The notes under the pieces: generated by a model | Seen by the model: the letters and a program-made list of their open reading frames with translations, nothing else | The model's database searches: none | Told to the model about the DNA's origin: nothing | Shown here: one piece after another, positions 27,011 through 36,200 of the stretch | Layout: each line of letters starts with the position of its first letter | Numbering within the stretch: the first letter of the stretch is position 1 | NCBI RefSeq assembly: GCF_050231725.1 | Contig: NZ_CP077172.1 | Coordinates: 372,001-436,000, forward strand | Length of the DNA stretch: 64,000 nt | Direction: 5' to 3' | DNA from: Fusobacterium nucleatum_L | GTDB lineage: Bacteria > Fusobacteriota > Fusobacteriia > Fusobacteriales > Fusobacteriaceae | Position numbers and translations under genes: made by a program

Positions 27011-28357
27011 TTAAATTGGAAATTTAACAATGAAACAAGAACCTTTTCCCATTTCACTTTCAAGCTCTATTGTGGCAGAATGAAGTTGAACAATCCTATT
27101 TACCATTGAAAGTCCTAAACCACTTCCTATATTTTCATCTTTATTTCTTGAATCATCAATTTGAAAGAATCTATCCCATATATATTTTTGATTCTCTGTA
27201 CTTATTCCAATTCCATCATCTTTAATTTGAAGTATAGTCTCTCTGTTTTCTCTATTTAAAGAAACAACAATAACTGATTGTGTAAATTTCATAGCATTTA
27301 CAAAAAGATTTACAAATAATCTTTCAAGCATAAGTCTATTTCCATAAATTCTTAAATCTTTTTCAACATCTATGATTAACTCTATTTTTTTTTCTTCATT
27401 AATTTCTAATAAAGTTTTATAGTCTCTTAACGACTCTAAAATTATATTTGAAAAATTTACTCTTTCTTTCTCTATCTCATTTTGTCTTTCCAGTTTAGAT
27501 AACTCCATAATTTGATTTACTAAATTTTTCATTTTTTCAGCTTGCCTATTTATAACTTCAAATGATTCTATTGCTTCATTTAATGTTTCTGTATAGTTAA
27601 TAGCATAATCACTTTGAGCTAAAATAACAGATATCGGTGTTCTCAATTCATGAGATACATCTGAACTAAATTGTTTTTCATGTATAAAAACTTCTTCCAA
27701 TGTATCCAACATTTCATTAAATGTAGAGGCCATCTTATGAATCTCATCTTCACCATAATCTAATTCTATTCTTCTTGAAAAATTTTTACTTTTTTTTATA
27801 GCTAATGCAGTTTCTGATATTTTCTTTACTGGTTGAAAAGCATTTTTAACTATTTTATAGCCTACAAAAGATACAAAAGCTATAAATAAAGGAGCTAGAT
27901 AATAAAATACTATATTCCACATTCTTGATATATCATTTTGAAATCTACTCAATGGGTATATTCCTCTAATCCAATCTCCTGTATTTTTTAACCTTGTATC
28001 ATAATATAAAAATTTTCTATTTTCTATCTGATATGTATTAATATCTTCTATAGAAAATGCTAAAGTTGTATCAAAATCTTTTGGAATTTTTCCAGCTATA
28101 ATATCATTATTTTCATTGTATTTTATATAATAAATTCCATCATCAAAATTTTCAAACTCATCAGGGTCTTCATAAATTTTTTCTACTGCATTAACAAGCT
28201 CTTCTGTACTAGTATTATTTATATACCTATCTTCCAAAAGAATTGCTGATGAAAGAACTATACTAAATAAAAATATAATAACAGTAGTAAACCAAACTGT
28301 TACTCTTATACTAACAGGAATTTTTGAAAATGGTCTACTCTTCTTCTTTAAGAACAT
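27011..28357 (-). CDS. Sensor histidine kinase
   Basis: 448 residues. Two membrane helices (about 20-42 and 150-172) flank a periplasmic sensor domain of about 110 residues, followed by a HAMP linker, the phosphoacceptor box FSSDVSHELRTPISVI (His near 234) and a HATPase domain with N, G1 (IKDDGIGIS) and G2 (GSGLGLSMV) boxes. It pairs with the response regulator, with which it overlaps by 23 bases. The ligand is unknown. Its position at the end of a string containing A2M, PBP1C and a lipoprotein-release-like ABC transporter suggests envelope sensing; that is inference. Confidence 0.92.
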   Translation of the reverse strand: MFLKKKSRPFSKIPVSIRVTVWFTTVIIFLFSIVLSSAILLEDRYINNTSTEELVNAVEKIYEDPDEFENFDDGIYYIKYNENNDIIAGKIPKDFDTTLAFSIEDINTYQIENRKFLYYDTRLKNTGDWIRGIYPLSRFQNDISRMWNIVFYYLAPLFIAFVSFVGYKIVKNAFQPVKKISETALAIKKSKNFSRRIELDYGEDEIHKMASTFNEMLDTLEEVFIHEKQFSSDVSHELRTPISVILAQSDYAINYTETLNEAIESFEVINRQAEKMKNLVNQIMELSKLERQNEIEKERVNFSNIILESLRDYKTLLEINEEKKIELIIDVEKDLRIYGNRLMLERLFVNLFVNAMKFTQSVIVVSLNRENRETILQIKDDGIGISTENQKYIWDRFFQIDDSRNKDENIGSGLGLSMVNRIVQLHSATIELESEMGKGSCFIVKFPI

Positions 28358-29009
28358 AGCCCAAACCTCTTTTTGTATGTATTAATGGTTTTGAATCTCC
28401 TAAATCAATTTTTTTACGAATATTTTTTATTAAAACATCTATAATATTTGATTCTCCTTCATAAGCATAGTCCCATACACTATCTCTAATTTTATCTCTA
28501 CTCAATACACGACCTTTATTTTGAATTAAATACTCCAGTACTTCATATTCTTTCCCCGTCAAATCTATATTTTTTCCAGATCTTGTAACAGATTTTTTTG
28601 AAATATCAACTACTAAATCATCTATTTGTAATTCATTTGAAATATTTCCATATTTTCTTCTAACAAGAGCTCTAATTCTTGCTAAAAGTTCTCTAAAATC
28701 AAAGGGCTTAACTAAATAATCATCTGCTCCTAAATCTAAACCTTTTATTTTATCATCTATTCCATCTCTTGCTGTTAACATCAAAACTGCTGTTTCATTT
28801 TTATTTGCTCTAAGACTTTTAACTACCTCATAACCACTCATTTTAGGCATCATTACATCTAGAATTATTACATCATAATCTCCATAATTTAAATATTCAA
28901 GTGCTTCTTCTCCATCAAAAACACTATCAACACTAAAATTATTTTTCTTTAAATGTTTAGTAATAATATTATTTAAGTCTTTTTCGTCTTCAGCTACTAA
29001 AACTTTCAT
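28335..29009 (-). CDS. OmpR/PhoB-family response regulator
   Basis: 224 residues: receiver domain (about 1-115) with acidic pocket EDE near residue 7, phosphoacceptor Asp in VIILDVMMP (about 51) and Lys in LVKPFDF, then a winged-helix DNA-binding domain (about 125-222, LTGKEYEVLEYLIQNKGRVLS). Partner of the kinase encoded immediately downstream. It sits 79 bases after the ABC ATPase gene on the same strand. F. nucleatum has several such systems (CarRS, ModRS); I cannot tell which, if any, this is. Confidence 0.93.
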   Translation of the reverse strand: MKVLVAEDEKDLNNIITKHLKKNNFSVDSVFDGEEALEYLNYGDYDVIILDVMMPKMSGYEVVKSLRANKNETAVLMLTARDGIDDKIKGLDLGADDYLVKPFDFRELLARIRALVRRKYGNISNELQIDDLVVDISKKSVTRSGKNIDLTGKEYEVLEYLIQNKGRVLSRDKIRDSVWDYAYEGESNIIDVLIKNIRKKIDLGDSKPLIHTKRGLGYVLKEEE

Positions 29010-29088
29010 TATATCTCCTTCTTACATATTCCGACTACTCTAATATTAATATAAAGATATGAATAATAAATGAATTATATACTTTCCT

Positions 29089-29766
29089 TTATTCAAGTAC
29101 TCCTCTTTTTAAATAAATTTGTCTATCAGTAACTTGTGATAAATCTCTAGCATGAGTTACCACAACTATACTTTGATTCTGTTCTTTATTAATTTTTTTA
29201 AAAAGTGAAAATATAAGCTCTCCAGTATCTTCATCTAAGTTCCCTGTTGGCTCATCAGCTAAAATAAGTTTTGGTTTATTTATCATAGCCCTTGCTATTG
29301 CAACCCTTTGCTTTTCTCCACCTGATAACTGATTAGGTTTATGTTTCATTCTTTCAGATAAACCAACTATCTCTAATAATTCTTTTGCTTCTTTTTCAAT
29401 TTCTGCTTTATTTTTAAAGTTATTTAAAAGTGCAGGTATCATAACATTCTCAAGTGCAGTAAATTCACTCATCAAATAATGAAATTGAAATACAAAACCT
29501 AAAAAATGATTTTTAATATTATTTCTTTCCACTTCATTAAGTGAAGAAACTTCTTTATTATCTATCCAAATTTTACCACCATCTATTTTATCAAGTAGCC
29601 CCATTATATTTAAAAGAGTTGACTTCCCTGAACCTGATTTCCCTAAAATAGATACAAATTCTCCTCTTTTTACTTCTAAATTTAACTTTTTTAAAATATG
29701 TAATTTATTTCCTGTTTCCATATAGAATTTATCTATATCTTCTAATTTCATAATTATATTATTCAT
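29089..29766 (-). CDS. lolD: ABC transporter ATPase, LolD/MacB type
   Basis: The frame starts earlier, but the ATG at 29766 with GTGGAGG nine bases upstream is the likely start (225 residues). Walker A GKSGSGKSTLLN, signature QLSGGEKQRVAIARA and Walker B LILADEPTGNLD match the LolD/FtsE/MacB group of ATPases that drive mechanotransmission rather than substrate translocation. It overlaps the permease stop by eight bases. The probable role is extraction of lipoproteins from the inner membrane for transfer to the outer membrane; the gene symbol is provisional. Confidence 0.82.
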   Translation of the reverse strand: MNNIIMKLEDIDKFYMETGNKLHILKKLNLEVKRGEFVSILGKSGSGKSTLLNIMGLLDKIDGGKIWIDNKEVSSLNEVERNNIKNHFLGFVFQFHYLMSEFTALENVMIPALLNNFKNKAEIEKEAKELLEIVGLSERMKHKPNQLSGGEKQRVAIARAMINKPKLILADEPTGNLDEDTGELIFSLFKKINKEQNQSIVVVTHARDLSQVTDRQIYLKRGVLE

Positions 29767-30928
29767 ATCTAAGTGCCTCCACATTTTCAAGTTTAGCAGC
29801 TCTGTAAGCAGGAAATATACTAGAAATTAAAATTACTATAAAATTTGCTCCAACAATAATAGCTATTTCTTTTAAAGAAATTTCTATTGGAATATCCTTT
29901 AAATAATAAATATTAGATACTAAGTCCACTGCATAATTCTTAATATAATAAAGTAAAATTAAAGATACAATTATTCCTAGTATTATTCCTATTATTCCCA
30001 ATATTATTCCTTGTATTAAAAATATCAACATAATATTTTTTTTAGAAAAGCCCATTGCTCTCATAATTCCAATATCCTTTGTTTTTTCCCTTACAAGAGT
30101 ATTTAAAGTTATCCATATTAAAAAACCCGCAACTATTGCTATAAGAGAAAATACCACAAGCATTATTGTCTTTTCTAAAGTCAAAGCAGAAAGTAAAGCT
30201 CTATTTTGATCTCCCCAAGTTCCTATATAGAAAGTTTGAGGGAGTTTTTCTGCTACATTAAATACAATCTTTTGTGCATCATAAGGATTATATAATCTCA
30301 CTGATAATCTGCCAACAGTATTATCACTATATGTTATATATTGTGCAGTGATAAGTGGAATAAGTACCATATTTATATCATATTCATAGAAACCACTTTG
30401 ATATATTCCCATTACATTCATTTCTAAGTCAGTTTCCTCAGATGTGATTAATTTTATTTTATCTCCAATTGTGGCTCCTGTTGCTTTAGCTAATTCCTTT
30501 CCTATTAAAACTCCTTTTTTATCTTCTAAATCTATTTTTCCTTCAACTATATAATCTTCTAATTTCATTGAGTTCATGACCTTTTCTAAGTCATAAGCAA
30601 CTACTTTTACTCCAGCAACATAGGGCTCTAGAGCACCTTCATATTTTATAATTCCTTGTGTTTCTATTGTAGGAATAACTCCTTTAACACCTTTTACTGT
30701 TTCTATTTCTTTTGAAATTTCTTCGTAATCCGAAATATTTTCTGGTGAGTACACAGTTATATGGCTAGTTAAAGACAATATACTATTTATCATATTTTTA
30801 TCTAGTCCATTTGAAACCCCAAGTGAGACTATCAAAACTGTTATCCCTATAAAAACTCCAACAATGGATAAAATACTTTGTTTTTTTCTCTCAAACATCT
30901 GTTTTTTTGCTATAAAAAATTCTATCAT
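29759..30928 (-). CDS. FtsX-fold ABC permease, LolC/LolE-like
   Basis: 389 residues with the LolC/E layout: one N-terminal membrane helix (about 20-40), a large periplasmic domain (about 45-260) and three C-terminal helices (about 270-375). The opening MIEFFIAKKQMFERKKQSILS and NSILSLTSHITVYSP closely follow LolC/LolE. Only one permease gene is present, so it would act as a homodimer. It follows pbpC by three bases. Lipoprotein release is inferred from family resemblance; a MacB-like function cannot be excluded. Confidence 0.82.
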   Translation of the reverse strand: MIEFFIAKKQMFERKKQSILSIVGVFIGITVLIVSLGVSNGLDKNMINSILSLTSHITVYSPENISDYEEISKEIETVKGVKGVIPTIETQGIIKYEGALEPYVAGVKVVAYDLEKVMNSMKLEDYIVEGKIDLEDKKGVLIGKELAKATGATIGDKIKLITSEETDLEMNVMGIYQSGFYEYDINMVLIPLITAQYITYSDNTVGRLSVRLYNPYDAQKIVFNVAEKLPQTFYIGTWGDQNRALLSALTLEKTIMLVVFSLIAIVAGFLIWITLNTLVREKTKDIGIMRAMGFSKKNIMLIFLIQGIILGIIGIILGIIVSLILLYYIKNYAVDLVSNIYYLKDIPIEISLKEIAIIVGANFIVILISSIFPAYRAAKLENVEALRYE

Positions 30929-30931
30929 TTT

Positions 30932-33178
30932 CTACCTCTTATTTATATAAAATTTTACTTCTTCTCTTGCTCCATTTTCTGTAACAATAGTAAGTTTATG
31001 TTTTCCTATGTCAAGCTCAAAAAATTTCTCTTTCTCATTTGAATAGCCTACATAATCTTCATCAAGATACCAATAAACATATTCATTATTAGGATTATAT
31101 AACTTCATAGCCACCTTTTGATAACCATTAAAATCTTTTGGAACAAAAATATTTAAATTTTGGGCTGGATAAGCTATTTTTACATTTTTATTTTTTCTAA
31201 CCCCATTTAAAAAGAAATAATTTGAAACTTCTATTGGATATTCTATCACTATTTTTTCTTTTCTTTTATCAAAATTTGAATTTCTCGAATCAATCTCAAT
31301 ATCATTCTCATCAACAAATATTTTCTTATAATATGGAGATATTCTCAGTAACTTTGCATCCTTAGGATATAGAACTTTTTTACTTTCCACATCATAAAAT
31401 TTTCTGTAACCTGTTTTTTTATCAATTTCTATTTCTTTTAAATCATCTCTCGCTTTCTCAAAGGTTCTTGAATTAATATCCACTATATTAAAAACCTTAA
31501 ATAATAAATTTCCAGCTGTTTCTACTCCTGATAGTGAAAAAATAGACTTTTGATTGAAGTTTCCTAGCCAGACAAGAACTGAATAATCAGGGCTTACACC
31601 GACAGACCAAGCATCCTTTAATCCGTAACTTGTTCCTGTTTTCCAAGAGATAGGTCTTTGTTCACTATATAAACTTTCATTTCCTGGTCTTACAACCTTA
31701 GATAAAGTCTCAAGTGTTAAATAACTTGCTCCCCTAGAAAATAGCTGAGATTCTTTTGGGGTATCTTCTGTTAAAGTATATTTTAAATTAGAAACTTTTC
31801 CATAATTTGCAAGTCCTACATATAATTTTATAATATCAACAGCTCTCATTTCTCTTGTTCCTAAGATTAAAGAAAGCCCGTATTTATCAAATCTATCTTC
31901 AGGATAATTATCATTATTTTCCAAAAAATAGTAAAATTTGTCAATTCCATAGTCTGATAAAAGTTTTACAAAAGGTATGTTCAAAGATTTTATAAGTGCT
32001 TCATCCATTTTTACCATACCTGTAAAAGTATTAGTTGAGTTTTTAGGATAGAAATTACCAAAATATATTGGTACATCAGGATAAATACTATCTGGTACTA
32101 TAAGCCCATCATCTATTGATAAGGCAAAAAGAAATGGTTTTAAAAGTGAGGCAGGAGACCTCTTAGCTTGTAAACCATCAATCTCTCCATTATTTTTTTT
32201 ATCATAAAAATCTTGTGATGCAACATAAGCGAGAACTTCTTTAGTTTTATTATTTACCACTAAGACAGCTGCATTATTTATTCCAGTATCTTTCATCATA
32301 TTTGAGTAATCATAAATAATTTTTTCTAATTTTTTTTGCAAATCATAGTCCAAAGTTGACTTTATTATTTTTTCTGAATATTTATTTTTTAAAAATATAG
32401 AAAATTGAGGTGCTTTTTTTTCATAATAATAAATTTTATTAGGAAATTTTTCAAGTAAACTAAATTTATACTGTCTTTCATTCATTAGCTTTCTATCTAA
32501 TAAAGTTTTTAAAAGTCTATTTCTTTTAGCTTCAAGTTTATCATTATTTTTTTTCAAATTTAAAATCCCAGGTGAATTTGGTAAAACTGCCAAAAGTGCT
32601 GCTTCTGCGTAACTTAAATCTTTAACTTCCTTATTAAAATACATCTTTATAGCCCCTGAATATCCAACTATATTAGAGCCATAGGGAACATTATTCAAAT
32701 AGATTTTTAGAATTTCCTCTTTTGAAAATTCATTTTCCAATTTATATGCTTTGACAACTTCAATTAATTTATTAAAATATGTCCTTCTTTTAGGTTCAAG
32801 TAGCTTTACAACTTGCATAGTTATTGTACTTGCTCCCATTCGTTTTCCACCTATTATATTATTAAAAAATGATTTTAATATTCTAGGATAATCTATACCA
32901 GAATGAGAATAGAATTTTTTATCTTCATAATTTATAACTGCTGTTTTAAGTGTTTCTGGAACTTCTCCATCATATTTTATATGAAATTCCTCTTCATCAT
33001 TTAAAAATACAGATAAAATTTCTCCATTTCTATCTAAAATAACCTTACTATAATTTAATTTTTCAACTAATTTTTTTGGTTCATAAGTTATGTATACTTT
33101 CAGTAAATAAATAAAAAGCAATATAAAAAGAGTTATGAAAAAAACAATCATTTTCTTAAAATTAATATTTTTTAACAT
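30932..33178 (-). CDS. pbpC: Penicillin-binding protein 1C
   Basis: 748 residues. An N-terminal membrane anchor (about 8-28) is followed by a GT51 glycosyltransferase domain (EDKKFYSHSGIDYPRI and GASTITMQVVKLL, about 70-230), a transpeptidase domain with the SxxK serine in RSPASLLKPF, SLN and KTGTSYG, and a BiPBP_C Ig-like domain at the C-terminus. It polymerises and may cross-link peptidoglycan. As in E. coli, it is directly linked to an alpha-2-macroglobulin gene (23 bases upstream), the association thought to couple wall repair with protease trapping. Confidence 0.93.
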   Translation of the reverse strand: MLKNINFKKMIVFFITLFILLFIYLLKVYITYEPKKLVEKLNYSKVILDRNGEILSVFLNDEEEFHIKYDGEVPETLKTAVINYEDKKFYSHSGIDYPRILKSFFNNIIGGKRMGASTITMQVVKLLEPKRRTYFNKLIEVVKAYKLENEFSKEEILKIYLNNVPYGSNIVGYSGAIKMYFNKEVKDLSYAEAALLAVLPNSPGILNLKKNNDKLEAKRNRLLKTLLDRKLMNERQYKFSLLEKFPNKIYYYEKKAPQFSIFLKNKYSEKIIKSTLDYDLQKKLEKIIYDYSNMMKDTGINNAAVLVVNNKTKEVLAYVASQDFYDKKNNGEIDGLQAKRSPASLLKPFLFALSIDDGLIVPDSIYPDVPIYFGNFYPKNSTNTFTGMVKMDEALIKSLNIPFVKLLSDYGIDKFYYFLENNDNYPEDRFDKYGLSLILGTREMRAVDIIKLYVGLANYGKVSNLKYTLTEDTPKESQLFSRGASYLTLETLSKVVRPGNESLYSEQRPISWKTGTSYGLKDAWSVGVSPDYSVLVWLGNFNQKSIFSLSGVETAGNLLFKVFNIVDINSRTFEKARDDLKEIEIDKKTGYRKFYDVESKKVLYPKDAKLLRISPYYKKIFVDENDIEIDSRNSNFDKRKEKIVIEYPIEVSNYFFLNGVRKNKNVKIAYPAQNLNIFVPKDFNGYQKVAMKLYNPNNEYVYWYLDEDYVGYSNEKEKFFELDIGKHKLTIVTENGAREEVKFYINKR

Positions 33179-33201
33179 AACTCTTTTCTCCTTCTAAAAT
33201 T

Positions 33202-36200
33202 TTATTCTTTTACTTTTACTTCAAAACCTTTTAAATAAGCCTTATGTTCTCTACTATACATTCCTTCTGCTTTTGTTCCTGGCAATCTATAAGTGCCTGG
33301 AGTTACAGCAACTAAATTAATTACAATAAGTTTTTCTTCTCCTGAATTTGATAAGTAGAAATAAGCAACTCTATCGTCTCTTATATCTGTATAATCAACT
33401 ATATTGCTAGCTTTTCCTCCATACTCTGCTCTATCTACTTCTTCTGGAGTAGTTGGAATAGAACTTTCAGTATTAATTTGTGTATTATCAAATTCCCATC
33501 CACTTGGTAAAATTTGTAGTAATGCTACATTTGCAAAATTATTTTCTGCCATTTTAGTTGTCAATATCATTCTAAATTTAGTTCCAACTTTTAAATTTTT
33601 AACATCTATTTCTTTTCCTGACATATCCACAAATTTTCTTGTCATAACAATATTTTTACTTTCATCTTTTTCATCATATTTAACTGGTTTTCCTTTATAG
33701 AAAGAGTTTATATACAATTTATCAGATGAAGTATTTCTTATAATAATCTTCTTGGCATTTTCTTTTATACCTAAATTTGCAAATGAATAATCACCATTTT
33801 TAAGCTTTAAATCCTCTTCCTTTCCATCAATTATAAGTTTAAAAGATAAATTTTTCTTTTCAGGACTATCTTTAGCATCTCCTGCCAATGCTTGAACTAT
33901 ATTGGCTTTTTCAAAAGTACTCATCCACTCATTTGTTCTTGCTGCAGCAAGTACTAAATCATAAAGCTCCTTATCAAATTTTCCATAAATATCTCGATAT
34001 GCTTTTAAAATTGATGCATTTACATCAGATACATAATATGATCTTGATCTGTCTGTTTTTTTAGGAAGTTTTTGAGCTTCTTTTCTAGCAAATTCAGTTT
34101 CTCCAATTTCATTATAAGCATCTAATAACTTCCATTGATTTTGTACATATAAATCTCTGTAATATTTATCAAAAATGATATTCATTTCAGAAATATTTTC
34201 TTCTCCAATTAATGCAAGTAGATATAGAACTTCTACTTTCTTATTAACATTTATATCATTTTTTGTAATATAATTTTTCATATAAGAAACCATATTATCA
34301 TACATAGTATCTGGAACATAATATCCCTTATTTCTAGCTGTAATTAAAAATTCCATTGTATATGTATTCATAGATATTTCTTCTATATTTGAACCAGGCC
34401 AATAAGAGAAACCTCCATTTCTTAATTGATAATTATTATTTAATTTTCCAATAATTATGTTGATTTCATTTCTAGCTTTATTCTTTTCCACTGGATCAGT
34501 TGTTAAGTTATCAATGTATAACATTGCCTTACCTTTTGACGTTATTTGTTCCAAACAAATATAAGGATAATCTAGTAGTGATTTTATTAAATTTCCAATG
34601 CCTAACTTTTGATAACTAGAAAGTGTTAGATTAGAACTGATACTTCCATTTACAAAATTTTTCAATTCTGATATAGATATTGTAAATTCTTTATTAGGAT
34701 CTAGCACAACTGACTTTTCATTATATTGATAAGGATAATTTGTATCAACATTCAAGTCAATAGTATCTTTATAATTATATTTACTTGATTTAAAGTCAAT
34801 ATCTATTTTAGTTGTTCCAACTTTTGCTGGTGCTTCTAGCTCAAATAAAACCTTTTCATTCTTTTCATCTTTTACATTAACTTTTTTGTTATAAGTTTTT
34901 CCATTATAAGTTATAGTAATTTCTGACTCTCCTATACCTTTTTCAATAGGGAATAAAGTTACAGGAACAGCAAACTTATCTCCAACTTTTAAAACTCTTG
35001 GTGCAGAAGTTTCAACTATTACAGGAGCTTTTACTGAAATTTCTTTTTCTGTACTTCCATATTTTTCATCAGAAACTGCTACAACAAATAACTTCATTTT
35101 TCCAAAGAAATTAGGTATTTTCACATCAACTACTGCATTACCGTTCTCATCACTTTCAGTGACTCCTCTAAAGATAGTTAGATTTTTAAATCTTTGAGCA
35201 TCACCAAATAATTGCATGTCTTCTTTTTTATATTCTATTTCCTTTGCTAACATTGCATTATCTAGTTCATCTTCTTCAAAATCTCCTCCACCTGTTCTTA
35301 GTCTATTAGCCACTCTATCTGAGTATTTTTCAATAATATTAGAGAAGTTATCATAACTTTCCACTAACTTAGCTCTTTTTTCATAAAAGAACTTATAAGG
35401 ATCTGGTTTTTTATAGTTAGTCATTCTTAGTACTCCTTCATCAACAAGGAATACTTCATAATACATTTTTTCTTTTTCTTTATTTGATAATCTTATTTTT
35501 AGGTTTCCACCTGGTAAAACTTCTGTTTTTGTATCAACTTGAAGTGTTAACATTCTGTCTTCATCATCAACCATCAATGGAACTGAACCATAAAGTCTTA
35601 ATGGTCTATCATTTTGTTTAGTTATATATTTTTGGAAAACAGATATATTTACATAAACATTAGGGAATAAATCTTTTTCAATTCTTATAGTTTCCTCATT
35701 GTCTTTTTCTTCTAAAGTTTTCCAGTATTCTTGTAAAATTTTACCATCTTTTTCAACAGTTATTAATGCCTTTGAGCCAATTTCTCCACTATATTTTATT
35801 TTTGCATAATCTCCAATATTATATCTTTCCTTATCAGTAGAGATATTAAGATTTTCAAGAGCCCCATGTTTTTTATCTCCATAATAATAGTTATAAATGA
35901 ATACCCCTGAACTATGTCCTGTCTCCTCATCTTCTATTTCAATAAAGTTTACACCTTCACCTAAATTTTTAACTTTTAAAAGTTCTGGTCCAACTCCTGA
36001 AACAACTTCGCCTTCTTCTAAGAGAATTGTTTCAATATTTTCTTTAAATGATTTTTCATCATCATTGTAGTAATCATACCACCAGTTAGATTCTTTGTTA
36101 TATATTCTATATTTTAATTTTTTCCCTGCAACTAGAGTATCAGTTTTCTCATTTAATAAAATATATTTTACACTAGCTTGATTTCCATCTTGGCTTAGTT